64,000 bases of DNA. It comes from Ophioceras dolichostomum (taxonomy: Eukaryota; Ascomycota; Sordariomycetes; Magnaporthales; Ophioceraceae). This document shows positions 22,756 to 34,315 of the stretch, in pieces. The notes under the pieces were generated by a model that saw only the letters and a program-made list of their open reading frames with translations, did not search any database and was not told the origin of the DNA. Position numbers and translations under genes: made by a program. Location of the stretch: NCBI GenBank assembly GCA_003049485.1, contig PYST01000002.1:270603-334602 (forward strand), in the 5' to 3' direction. Within the stretch, counting starts at the first letter, position 1. Each line of letters begins with the position of its first letter.

Positions 22756-23659
22756 ATGTCGACAGTAAAAGAGATCACCAAGGAGGAGGATTGGGCAAAG
22801 CACATCGCGTCGCTCCCGCCTACGACGGTACTCGTAATCTACTTCCACGCACCATGGGTGCCTCTGTGCGCGCAGATGGCCACGGTACTCAAGACCCTCG
22901 CCGCCGAGTACCCGGTCACAGACCCGCCCGCGACATCGTGGGTTTCGCTCGACGCGGAGGACCTCAGCGACGTTAGCGAGACGTACAACGTGACTGCGGT
23001 GCCCTTCGTCGTCCTGTCCCGCGGCGGCCAGGTCCTCGAGTCCGTCAGTGGCAACAGCGCGCTGAAGGTGCGCGCCGCGATCGAGACTCACGCCAAGGCC
23101 GGCACCGCCCCACCACCAGCCGCCGCCCCGGCAGTTCTAACCGCATCGGCCGAAACAACGACGGGCGCCGGCGCCGCGACCGAGTCCCAGAGCGCAGATG
23201 TGGCCCTAAGCCCGGAGGAGCAGAAAGATGAGCTGTTCAAGCGGCTTAGAGACCTCGTCAAGGCCGCCCGGGTCATGCTCTTCATGAAGGGCACCCCCTC
23301 CGCCCCGCAATGCGGCTTCTCGAGGCAGATCGTCGCCATATTGAGGGAGAACTCCGTCAAGTACGGCTTCTTTAACATTCTAGCCGACGACGAGGTTAGG
23401 CAGGGCCTGAAGGAGTTCGCTGAGTGGCCCACGTACCCTCAGCTGTGGATGGATGGCGAGCTCGTCGGAGGGCTGGATATCGTACGTTGTTGCCCTGTTT
23501 CCCCCACCTGCTTTCTTTGGACTCAGGTTCTAACCGCTTTGGCTTGGCGCCATCTGTTAATGACAGGTCAAGGAAGAGCTCTCGAACAACGCGGATCTCT
23601 TCAAGGACTACAGCGTGTCGACTAACGGAGACGCGGCGGCCGCCACTAAAGCGTCCTAG
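22756..23659 (+). CDS. GRX4: Monothiol glutaredoxin of the Grx3/Grx4 class (2 exons)
   Basis: Exons 22756-23481 and 23567-23659 give 272 residues. An N-terminal thioredoxin-like domain (about 1-115) has the region FHAPWVPLCAQM and retains AVPFVVLSRGG but lacks a redox CXXC. An Ala/Thr/Pro-rich linker (about 115-150) leads to the glutaredoxin domain with VMLFMKGTPSAPQCGFSRQI. The active site CGFS has its cysteine at residue 186, and WPTYPQLWMDGELVGGLDI carries the glutathione-binding TYP motif. These proteins bind a [2Fe-2S] cluster with glutathione as dimers in cytosol and nucleus and signal iron status to GATA and bZIP regulators. The intron follows GGLDI with donor GTACGT; the second exon supplies the usual KEEL segment. 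Confidence 0.95.
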
Positions 23660-24996
23660 CTGGACTAGTAACCTGTCGGCGGTGTCTGGTATTGACTTTA
23701 CTGGCACTTCACAGTTATACTTCCTTTCAGGGAAGCCTGGGAGCTTGTCACTATAGGTGGCGCCCCCTAACACAGATGCTGCAAAACGTCAAAGACATTG
23801 GCCCCCCTTGGATGCCCTCGACCTGGGTAAATCTCTTTTCAAAAGCAGAAGGCGCAGATATGGCGATTTGATCAGGACTTGTAGGCTTGTCTAGCCTTAT
23901 CGAAAGCGTGTGATTTTAATCCGAGGAGCCGGCGAATGTCCGGGGATGTTTACTGATCCGGTCCGACCAGGCGAGGTTGGTCGGAACTGGCGGTGGCCTG
24001 ATTTGCTTCCGGCGCCGGTCAAGCTATCACGACCGCGCAAGCGAGAAGACGGAAGAGCTCCGCTTCGTCCTGTATTTGTAGTCACCGGTACATTTCCCAC
24101 TGGCATGCTCGGTTGCCGACTGAGGGTTCAATCCGTACGAGGCCACCAACGGTGTCCTCGGCTCGTTATCTTGGCCGACCACACGTGGTGCTTGGTTGAT
24201 CGGCCACTTTCGAGGCCTCGATACCAAGCGCATGTAGGTAGATGAGTACAAATGGATTGCACATGAAGCGTCATCGAATATAGCGACCGAATTAACTCGG
24301 CCGAAATTACCGCCCAGATTATTAAGAGGATGTTGAAACTTGGGGTGCATATTCTGCACCTGCCACATTTGTCCTACACTCGCCGCGCCATGCTATTCCC
24401 CCCGAGCCGCGAGGTAAGACCAGAACACCAGAGATATTGGGGCGGGCATCCTCAACGCGGCCAGTCCAATGGCCCAATGAGTTGGTCCGAGGCTTTTTCC
24501 AGATATCCGGCATGGCCAAGAGAGGTCTGGCGGTCGTGGCCCTGGCCAGTGCACCAAGTCCCCCACTTGTCACGGCCTTTAACGTCGGCCGCGTATATAC
24601 TACTGGAGGTCCTTTATTGGGTCTGGGAAGCGGCGGCATGGTGCCGACTGGCTCCAGTCTCGTCAACGGCATCGCCAAGTTGGCCGTCTATGAAGTACAC
24701 GAGCCATCTCAGCGTGTGGAGCTGCCTAAGAGCAAACGAGACCTCGCTTAAAAGGTGAACGGAGAGTCACAAGGTCGGTGACCGAAGTCGGGAAGTGTCA
24801 TTGAGAACGATGTTGCGTCATTCAGATACGGAGCAAAAGAAGTAGTTCGGCCTCAGGAAAGAGAGCGAGTATAACTCGAAGAGTCTTTTCATCCAGTGCT
24901 GCATCTTGCTACTACTCCTCCTCGAACGCAAATTCCTTCGGCTTCCAGAGCTGAACAAGTCAAAACCACTTCTCATCTCTATACTTCCCACCTATA
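23660..24996. other. Intergenic, no supported gene
   Basis: About 1.3 kb. Overlapping ORFs at 24330-24758 and 24437-24751 (+) have no recognisable family and no agreed frame. A stretch at 24126-24136 resembles a tRNA T-loop word, but no cloverleaf forms around it. Confidence 0.55.
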
Positions 24997-25812
24997 ATGT
25001 CATTTCCGGAAGCTGGTCATCGAGGTGACAACATGTCAACAGGCATCCCAGCCTCCAGAATGCTCAGACAATCAAAAAGGCTTCCCAAGTCATCTGAGAT
25101 GGCATCACGCACTATCAGCTCAACGCTGCAAAACCACGGTCAACAGGGCTCTGTCGATTCTGGCCACAACCCACGGCCTTCGCAGCACAGACAGCTAAGC
25201 CGAGGAGATAGCACCGACTCTCACGAACGCGACAGAGCCAACTCCTCAAACACCAGATCAGGCCCTCGGCGGCAGCAGACCAGTATCTCCTCCACCACCA
25301 GCGTTGCAACAACCAGCAGTGCCCCTGCTGAAAACAGGAGGATTGCTAATCTGCGAGACTCTGGGTCGTCATCCGTCGTCCACGAGGACAAATATCCGGA
25401 CCGCTCGATGAAATCCGGGCCCTCATCTCGGCCTTGGAACCCGTCCCCAAGCAGCTCGCGCGATTCTCTCGGCTCGCTCTCAACCGCTTCTTCGTCTAGT
25501 TCCAGTTTTGGAACCGTGACACGAGTGCGCTTCCCCGATCATGTCTTCAACTTGAACCACGCCATCGTGCCAGCAGACGACCCTGGGGCCGACGACGACA
25601 TCAGAAGCGAGTTCACCGCGTCGCCGACCTCGATGCACTCGGATGACCGCCCGTGGGCGGAGACCATCTCTCTTTGTTCATCTTCTTCTTCGTCTCGTAC
25701 CTCTTCCTCGTCGTCGTCGTCGTCGGCAAGGAGCTCGAGCACGACATCGGGGGCGAGTTCCAGGAGGTCGGTGGCGAGAACTAGCTCAAGGGCCGGAACG
25801 GGCGGGCAATGA
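24997..25812 (+). CDS. Ser/Thr/Arg-rich low-complexity hypothetical protein
   Basis: Single-exon ORF of 271 residues starting MSFPEAGHRGDNMSTGIPAS. Ser is extremely abundant, with poly-Ser runs near residues 162-172 and 227-255. A short non-repetitive core, about residues 174-212 (TVTRVRFPDHVFNLNHAI), could be a conserved docking motif. There is no signal peptide, membrane segment or named domain. A pyrimidine-rich leader and an A-rich context precede the ATG. An alternative start at the second Met (residue 13) is possible. Codon use is GC-rich at third positions in the middle, which favours a real gene over a chance ORF. Function unknown; probably disordered. Confidence 0.55.
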   Translation: MSFPEAGHRGDNMSTGIPASRMLRQSKRLPKSSEMASRTISSTLQNHGQQGSVDSGHNPRPSQHRQLSRGDSTDSHERDRANSSNTRSGPRRQQTSISSTTSVATTSSAPAENRRIANLRDSGSSSVVHEDKYPDRSMKSGPSSRPWNPSPSSSRDSLGSLSTASSSSSSFGTVTRVRFPDHVFNLNHAIVPADDPGADDDIRSEFTASPTSMHSDDRPWAETISLCSSSSSSRTSSSSSSSSARSSSTTSGASSRRSVARTSSRAGTGGQ

Positions 25813-28800
25813 TGAGAGTTGCAGCGGCCACTCTAGGTCTTAGTAGATGATGCAGTAGTGGTGGTGGGGTAGAAAGCAGTAGTGTTTGCCACTGAGGCGG
25901 TCCTGAAGGTTCTGCCGCTCCGGGAACGCGCGGCGCGCTGCGGACAAGTTAGGTTGTCCCGTTTGGACACCGACGGGTTGGCCCGCGTGGCGAAAGGAAA
26001 GCCGTGGGATAAGCCGTGAGATAGTAAGCCATAGGACATCTGCACACAGATGACTATCTCATTCTTGTTGGGGGAAAGGTAGAAACAGAACGACGGGGAC
26101 GGGGACGCCGCCCTCGCATTCGGATAGCGTCACCCTTGATTCGCTTCGATTTTCTTCTCGTGGAAGTGTACAGCATGCATGGGAAGTATTGCAGGACATA
26201 TGCAAAATACGGTACTTACGATTGGTGCACAATCTACCTCTACGTCACTTCGATTCATTTTTAGTCGGGCACGATTTCAAGTTTTCACGGTGGTATAGAA
26301 AAAGGGGATAGGGAGATATGTCGGGGAGTGTCTTCCGATTCAAATTCGTGTCGGAGCTGAGTGTTCTGACGGCGTCTGGGACGGGGCCGAGGCTCCGCAA
26401 TTCCGGGCCCGGCACCACCGTATCCGGCCGTCATGAGGACCCGGGGTCTTACTTAGTCTTCTATGTGCACGGCAGCAAGTGCAGCAAACATGACGGGAAG
26501 TGAGCGGTGAAGGTGATGAAGATAGAGCTGTGCCAGTCCTGCACGTGTACGAGCCAAGCGTGACCCTGTGGTCGGTGGCAGACCCCGCTGGATATCTTCA
26601 TCACACTGGCGTGTACATCGACGATAACACCGCAAAATTTCCCTTACTGAGCACCAGCGGAATCCCAGGTATCTACCCCATCTCTTGTCAATACCTTCGC
26701 TGCCTGCTTGGCTGTCGAACGTGGTGGGCATCTTAGGAGAATTGCCTGTGTGACCTCAAGCCGGGGAAACGGAGCTTGGTTCTCGCCGACGATTCCTCAG
26801 GATCCTTGAGCATAGGTCGGGTGCCATCCGGTTCTCGAAGATATGAGTCACCCCGACGCTTCGGCTTTATCAGCATGGAAACTAGCAGCGACCAGTAAAA
26901 GAATGTCTGCGCTCCTCCTTGCGTCTCTATTTGCTCGGCACTCTGCAGGGCTCGATGAGGAGCAGCATGTGGCTAGGTAGAGAATGTCGTGCTGTTGAGA
27001 ACTTAGTTAGAAAAGGAGGGGGTTTCCATCGATGCAGCCACGTCATTACTAGGGGGGCTCGGGGCGTCGATATTCTGGAAGGCCCGAGGCTGCCATAGGT
27101 GCGTAAGCAGCGGCAGCGAATAGGAGATTTCAGTTCGGCGCAACAATGACATCCTGGCTCCTGCTATTCGGGGGTCGCCGAGCCGCCCAAAATCAGGTTC
27201 GTCCACATGTCAAGCTTTCAACGAAGCTTTAGGAGCTATTCTTCGTTTACTTAGGCCGTTAACCTCTTGGCCGACTAGAGTTAATGTTGTGGCGAGCCAG
27301 CGGCAGGAACATGCAACGAAGTAAGGACTTGAAAAGCGACATTGCGGAATGAGGATGATCATACATTTTTTCGTATGGAAGAGGAAAATGAATCAAGCAA
27401 GTAGACGAGCATCAAGCCTTGATGAACTCGTGGTGTGTGCGACAGGCAGGTGTGTGCTTGTTGCATTCCAGGGCTCTGCTTGTAGAGAAGGGGTATTGCG
27501 AAGAGTCAGGTCAGGTTGTCGGTGGTGGGTGGGGTGGCCTGTGGTGGCCTTCTCCGTTAACGCCGGCGCATGTCAGGGCAGTGGGTGGGGAGTGTAGATC
27601 ACCCTGATTGCTCATTGCTTCGACATCAAACATCGAAACTTCTCGCGAAGTATTCCTCACCATCTTCCACCACGTCGCTTACGAGCTTCGTCCCCAAATC
27701 GCTCTTGAGGCCTCTGAGACTCCCGAAAGAGTGAGTCGCATTCGCGTATTCGCCTTCCGGATTTTGAGAAGAGGCGTCTCCGGAGCCTTGTCTACTCCTA
27801 TCGCCATCCACCACCGCCTGCCTCGTCGCAGCCCCGCGCCAAACGCCCACCACCTACGGGTGGCCGTGGGCAGCCTGCTTCGGGTCTGGTCGGAGTCGGT
27901 TTGTCGCTGTCGGCCAAGCGGGCGAGAATCCTTTCCCGACTTCGTCCTCTATCCAGCAGGCCAGCAGAAGCAAGAACTGCCGTTCCAGTGCGCGCGCGCG
28001 AGCCCGCCCGCGAGAATCGGCCGCATTCTTCTCGGCCCGGTTGACGACTGCACCACCTCCACGTCTTTGATGCCCAGGTCGATACCTGATCACCTCCCTT
28101 GGCAGTGTCGTCCTGCAACTGGCATCCTATCCGGTCCGGCTTAATCTAGCTGACGAGCGCCGAGCCACGACCGCTGCAGCACGTCGTCGTCGTCGTCGCT
28201 CGATACTCGCATTCACATTTGCCACCGCGCCCTATCCACTTGCAGGAAGGCGCCTCTCGGCTCCTGGGTCAGCTCTCCAGCAAGCTGTCCCCGAGGTGTG
28301 TGGTCGTCCTGACCATCCGGTCTCGTCTCGTCTTGCGCCTAGCGCCCAAGGAAAGGGACCCACGCCAAATCTCCGCTCGCCCATCCCGTTCTGTATATTG
28401 TCTTAGGACTCGTTAGTCCTAGGTGCGGTTCGTGGGTGCTGTCGTATTGTCGCACGATTGCCTGCTTGAGGCTCGCTGGTATCTCTGATTCGAGGCATCC
28501 TCGGACTACGAGAAGTAGGGTCGCGCATCAGGGGTCTATACAGGACCGTATCATCCCTCCGTGGCGACCAGTCAAGTGCATTGGATTGTGGGTTGCCTGT
28601 GATCGAAGCGGGCTGCTCAAAGGACGAGAACTACCGCGCGCGGCCACCCCGCCCTTTTTAGTACCGCCCATCAGCGGGCAAGGGGCGAGCCCAGGCCGTC
28701 CAGTCAGGGGGTCAGACCTGCTCGTCATCTCTCAACCGCCCTCCATCCCGCACCCCACAAACAGGGCTCAGGGCTGGGAGGCATCTACGTCAGCGCCCCC

Positions 28801-29359
28801 CTGGCCTCTGACCGCAAGTTCTTCAGGGGTTGCTCTGCAGGTCGCCTCTATCTCCGTGGCGTTCCGTGGGCATCAGCCCTGATTCCCAGCCTGGGAGGGC
28901 TGTCGAGGCCGCTGTATCTCTTTCGACGGTGGGATTTGGACGGTCATCTCGGCGCTGACCACTTCCAATCACGTCTGGCGGTGGAAGACCAGTCGATCAC
29001 ACCCTCCTTCATCCAAACGGTCCACTGGTCCACTGGACTGGCCACCCTCTAGCGCTGCTCCTGGTGGCGCTATCGCTATCCCTGGAATTGCTGGTCAGGA
29101 CAGATCAGGCAGACCAGAAAACGCCCCCTTATATGAGAAAAGCGCCCAAGGAGGACTTTTGTCTCTGGTGGGCCATCTCTGAGCTGGCTGACCTGGCCGA
29201 TACTGGCTTACTGGCTGAACACGATCTTGCTGCCACAAGATTGTAAACTCCGGCGTGCTTCTTTGCTTCGCTCTGTCCCGAAGGCCGTCTCTCCGTGACC
29301 TCGGAAACTCCGACTCGCTCGCCAGTCCGTCTTTTCCAAGCCCTTGCCAGACGCCAAAA
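25813..29359. other. Long upstream region of the Zn(II)2Cys6 gene, no supported gene
   Basis: About 3.5 kb. It contains many short ORFs (the longest plus-strand one is 27608-28144) without recognisable content. The last 1.7 kb is C/T-rich and may be a long 5' leader with upstream ORFs. Confidence 0.55.
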
Positions 29360-30231
29360 ATGACCCCCACCCCGCCTTCTACAACGCCGTCTTCCGGCGG
29401 GCACTCCCCTGAGGAGCAGTTCCGGGTAGTTCGGAAGAGGAATCGTGTGCCTCTTAGCTGCACACCATGCAGAACGCGAAAGTAAGTTGTTACCTCAGAG
29501 CGCCATGTACAGCATGAGAGGGAGAGTGAGGTAGAAGGCAAAGAGTGCGAAATTGAAGCGTTCGAGTGGAGATGAGAGAAACGTGGAGACAGGGAGAGAG
29601 GGACGGGGAAGAGGGGAGATCAAACCCCCCAAAAAAGACCTGGCTTCTTGAGCACCTACTAACGCGATCGCTTCTCCCAACCTAGGCTGTACGTCACCAC
29701 TAACGACCCGACGGCCCGGTTCAGCCCTACTGCGCTAAGCCTTGGGCGGATGGAACAGAGGGGAAAATAGCGTTGTGATGCTTCCGCGCATTGTTTCCTG
29801 ATGTTACTGACACTGCTGCCTTGCGGAAAATTAAACAGGAAATGTGACCGAAGTCACCCATGCAGCAACTGCGTGAAGCGAGAGGGTGCTGATGCGAACT
29901 CGTGCTCATACGCGACGCCGCCCAGCCGTAAAAAGAACCAAAGTCAAGGCGCAACAAGCCCTGATGATATGCAGAACCGTATTGACCGTTTAGAAGGCCT
30001 AGTACTCGCGCTGATGCACGGGGGCGGCAACATCGACGCAGCGTCCGCGGCGACTGCTGCTGCCGCCGCCTCATCAGCTGCCGCCGCCGCCGCCTCGGCC
30101 TCCTCGGACAAGAGGGCACCACACCCAGCCGGCTCCGGATCCGGCTCCGGCCCCGCCACAACCTCGTCGACCACAGCCGGCAGCGTCTCCTCGGCGCGGC
30201 CGGCACGGAGTGGTCGCAACGACAGCATGCG

Positions 30232-30266
<35 letters not shown>

Positions 30267-32704
30267 GCGATGTCGACAACGGCCTGGCGAGCTCCCTCGG
30301 CGTGCTCAAGGTCGACCCGGACAAGGGCAAGTCGGTGTACATCGGCCAGGAGCACTGGCACACGATCCTGTCGGACATTTCCGAAGTCAAAACGTACTTC
30401 AACAACCACAAGAAGGACCTGGAGCGCAGCTACGAGCGGGTGTTGCAGAGCAAGCCGAAATCGGCCCTCGATGGGCCAACGTTCCTGCTAGGGGCCGCAC
30501 CGGCGACCGAGGTTGAGTTGAGGGCAGAGCTCCCACCCAAATCCAGCGTGCTGACGCTCTGCAGCCGCTACTTCAACTCCATGGACAACGCGGTCAACAT
30601 CGTGCATGCGCCGACGTTCCACCAGATGCTCCAGGACCACTGGCAGGACCCGTCGCGCACGCCGATCATGTGGCTGGGGATGCTGTATGCGGTGCTGTGC
30701 ATGGCGATGCTGAGCTACCACAAGGTCGGAGATGAGCCGTCCGAGTGGCGCGGGCGATCCCTGGAGCTCGCGGCCGAGTACCGGATGCGCACGGTGCAGT
30801 GCCTGGTCACGGCCGACTACACCAAGCCGTGCGAGTATACGGTCGAGACGATGCTGCTGTACGTGTTCGGCGAGTACTCGTCGCGCTGGGACGCCGAGCT
30901 GGGCCTGTGGCTGATCAGCTCGCTCATCACGCGCATCGCCTTCCGCATGGGCTACCACCGCGACGCCAAGTGGTTCTCCTCCTTCACGCCCTTCCAGGCC
31001 GAGATGCGGCGCCGCGTGTGGGCGCTCGTGCGCATGTGCGACGTCATGTTCTCGCACCAGGTGTCGCTGCCCAGCATGATCTACGACCACGACTGCGACA
31101 CGGAGCTGCCCAACAGCCTCTTCGACGAGGAGTTCGGCCCGGACACCAAGGTGCTGCCGCCCAGCCGGCCGCGCACCGAGCCGACGCCCATGGCCTACAT
31201 GATCGCCAAGGCCAAGCTGACCATCGAGATGGGCGCCGTGCTGCAGGCCACGAACCGCGTCGGCCGGCAGGTGCCGTACGACGAGATCCTGCGCCTGGAC
31301 GCCCGCCTCCGCGACGTCGTATCCGAGCTGCCGCCCCACCTCGCGCTGCAGCCGCTCGAGGGCTCCCACGACCCCCTCACCCTCATCATCGCCCGCCTGC
31401 AGATCGACATCCTGGTGCAGAAGATCTTCTGCCTCCTGCACCGCAAGTACCTCCCGCGGTCGCGGGACAACCCGCGGTACGCCCACTCGCGCCGCACCGC
31501 CATCGAGGCCGCGATGGACACGCTCCGCCACCTCGAGACCATGCACCGCGAGTCTACCGGCACCGGCCGCTTGCGGGCCATGCGGGGCTTCGTCTGCTCC
31601 GTCGCGACCCGCGAGTTCCTGCTGCCGTCCATGCTGGTCGCCATGGATCTGCACTACGACAACCAGGCCCGCAAGTCGGGCGAGCGCCAGGACTCGCAGG
31701 GCTTGTACTTCTGGACCCCGCAGCAGCGCATGCAGATGCTCCGCACCCTCGAGGTCACGCGCGACGTGTGGGAGACGCTGAAGGAGACCTCGGTCGAGGC
31801 GTTCAAGGCGTACAACATCCTTAGGATCATGATCGAGAAGATCACCACCGATCCCGGGAGCAGCCCCTTGTGCGCTGGCGGCGGGGATGTGGACCTGATG
31901 GGGGTCAGCACCGCCGCACAGCAGCAGGTACCCCCGCAGCCCCATCAGCAGCAGCAGCAGCAGCAACATCATCCTCATCACTTGATGCCACAGCAGCTGT
32001 TTGGTAGTAGCAGCGGCGGCAGCAGCAGCAGCGGGCTGACCCCGGACAAGCAGCAGCAGCTGGAGCCTGAGCACTCGGCTGCGGTGTCGCTGGGCATGCT
32101 GTCGAGCGGCATGTCGCCCAACACGGCGGCCGTGTTCGACTCCGTGCAGAGTCCCGGCGGCACCACGTATGGGACTTCGTCGGTCGATCTCAGCATGGCA
32201 GGCAGCGGCAGTGGTGGTGGTGGTGGTGGTGGCGGTGGCGGCGGCGACGGCGGTGCTGCTTCCTCGGGCGGACAGGCGGCGCCGCCGGTCACGACGGGGA
32301 TGACGCCTGAGTACCAGATGGACCTGTTTTCTGGCATCAACAATCCCGGCTCGCCGTTTTCGGGGATGATGAACATGGGCAACCCGATGGATTTCACGGG
32401 AAATTTCGACTGGGTGAGTTGTCTTTTATTTTGCTTTCCCCTATTGCGTTTGCCATTGTCCCCGTTTTGGGGGGAGGGTTAGGGTTATCAATTTTGACCT
32501 TTGGCTGATGATTATGTGTTGCATCAACAGGACGTCTTCGAAAGCTACACGCAGAACGCCAACTTTGGACTGGAATCGTTCCAGTTTGTCGGCGCCGCCA
32601 GCGAGCAAGCCTCTGGCAGCGGTCAGGGAGCGTCTACAGGTGGCAGCTCTGGCTTCTCCTTCAACAGCCCGTCCAGCAACACCCAAGGTGGTCGGTCTAC
32701 CTAG
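29360..32704 (+). CDS. Zn(II)2Cys6 fungal-specific transcription factor (4 exons including a 3-nt exon)
   Basis: Exons 29360-29481, 29686-29688, 29839-32413 and 32531-32704 give 957 residues. The DNA-binding cluster is C34-X2-C37-X6-C44-X5-C50-X2-C53-X10-C64 (CTPCRTRK-L-KCDRSHPCSNC). Leu42 and its spacing exist only if the three-base exon GCT is used. A short coiled coil follows (DDMQNRIDRLEGLVLALM), then Ala-, Ser- and Asp-rich linkers. The fungal-specific regulatory domain spans about 240-650 (FNSMDNAVNIVHAPTFHQML, WDAELGLWLISSLITRIAF, MRRRVWALVRMCDVMFSHQV). The C-terminal 250 residues contain poly-Gln, poly-Ser and a run of about 11 Gly, and probably form an activation region. Exon 4 is joined after FDW with a GTGAGT donor. 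The regulated pathway cannot be read from the sequence. Confidence 0.93.
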
Positions 32705-33362
32705 TCGGGGCGAGACGAACCTAAGTCCTAGGTCGGACGGTCAAGGAAGATAAGCAGGGGAACGAGAGGATGGAGTCACACAACAGGAGCCTGCGGGGGA
32801 GGCGAGGCGTTGGATACACATCTGGGGGCAAGGAAAAAGAACAGGACGTAGTTCTGGAACATGGATGGACTTCTGGTTCCTTTCTTGGAGTTGTAGCTCC
32901 GTCGGGCTTCGCAAAAGCACGGCATCTATCTTCCTGCCACTTTCGCTACCTGATGTTTACCTACGGGTTGGAATTTGGACTGGCGAGATGGTTCGGCAAG
33001 TTGGATATTCCAGAGGCAAAGTTAGCAGGGTGACTTATCTGCTTTGTGTTGATCTAGCCGGGCTCTGTTTGCAATGTCGACCAACGGTCAAGGAAGGATA
33101 GTGTTGCGACGGATTGTAATGATGATATATCCCTCTCTGCTCTACAAGTTGTGGTTCCTCTCGTTTTTCAAATCGTCGTTGTGCAGATTCAGGTGCCTAC
33201 AAGTCCAGGGGCGGAACGGGAAAGGGGTGCGCGTTGAAAGGGGTGATTGGCTGCGATAAGATAAGCGGACCTCTTTAACGTACTCCATGTGGTGGGTGGA
33301 CGAAAGCTGTGCGTCTCAACCATCTCCGACTTCGCCTTCCAACTCACAACAACAACGACAAG
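32705..33362. other. Intergenic: 3' region of the transcription factor and promoter of VPS37
   Basis: About 0.66 kb between two plus-strand genes; presumed 3' UTR followed by the VPS37 promoter. No additional gene supported. Confidence 0.55.
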
Positions 33363-34315
33363 ATGTATTCAGCGCCACCAGTCCCGCCTCCTAAACCGGG
33401 GAGCCACGAGGCCAGCCGAATCGGCACGCCGGCGATGGGCGCGCCGACACCGCGACCGACGCAACTTCCAGAGGCGGCCCACTCGAGCCTGCCCGAAGCT
33501 GCATCCAACCTCCAGGTCGCCCAGCCAGAGGCTCTTGTCGACCCCGGCGACAAGTGGCTACCCAAAATTCTGGAGGATAAATCGTGCGCACTTCTGTCTC
33601 TCTCTCCTCCTTTCCCCCATTCCCTAACGGTTGTTGCAACACCTTGAGCTGGTCTTCTCTGATCTTCCTCTTCTGTCGACTCGACTCGACTCGACACTAC
33701 TTGCTAACCTTACCTTACCTTACCTCAACCACTCACAGAAAACAAGACCTCGCCGACATCCTCTCCTCCCCCGCCCTCCTCTCGGCGCTGACCCACTCCC
33801 CCTCGACCATGCACGGCTCCCTCTCGATCTCCCACGCCGGCCTGCAGGCGGCGCTGGCCGAGAACGTCGAGCTCGCGCAGCACCTGCACGCGCTCGAGGC
33901 GCGGCTCTCGGCTCAGCGCGACCAGACGCAGACGCAGCTTCTGGGCGCGCGCGCGCTCGAGAGGCAGTGGGGCGCGAAGCAGCGCGAGATGGACGCCGCG
34001 CTGGCGCCGTTCGCGCCCGACGGGCTGTACCTGCGGCTGGCGCAGGCTTGCCAGGAGCAGGCGGCCGTGTGCGACGCGTTGGAGGAGAGCTTTTTGGACC
34101 ATCATGCCTCCTCGAGGGGGGATGGTGGTGGCGGCGACGTGGCAGGAGGAGGAGGAGGAAACAACGGTGCTGCTGCGGCGGATGCGGACGGGCCGGCGAC
34201 GGAGAGGGAGGCGCTTGATTGGGTGAGGAGGTATAGGGAGGCGAGGAAGTTGCTGTATTTGAGGCAGGAGAGGAAAGAGAGGTGGGATGAGGGGAGGGTT
34301 GGTGGCTGGAGATAA
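33363..34315 (+). CDS. VPS37: VPS37, ESCRT-I subunit with Mod(r) domain (2 exons)
   Basis: Exons 33363-33583 and 33739-34315 give 265 residues. The N-terminus is Pro-rich (MYSAPPVPPPKPGSHEASRI), typical of fungal Vps37. The Mod(r) domain starts near residue 64 with WLPKILEDKSKQDLADILSS and continues as a long coiled coil (LQAALAENVELAQHLHALEA). It ends with the conserved segment EREALDWVRRYREARKLLYL RQERKERW. A Gly-rich insert (about residues 202-225) interrupts the last helix region. The protein acts with Vps23 and Vps28 in sorting ubiquitinated cargo into multivesicular bodies. The intron (donor GTGCGC, acceptor CTCACAG) is phase 2 and is preceded by an in-intron TTACC tandem repeat. Confidence 0.88.

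Noticed and set aside
24115..24150. tRNA T-loop-like word (GGTTCAATCC)
   Set aside because: No matching acceptor, D or anticodon stems within tRNA distance.
30488..32074. Antisense ORF of 528 codons opposite the Zn(II)2Cys6 gene
   Set aside because: GC-rich shadow of a strongly supported coding frame; composition is His/Gln/Arg/Val noise and no family is recognisable.
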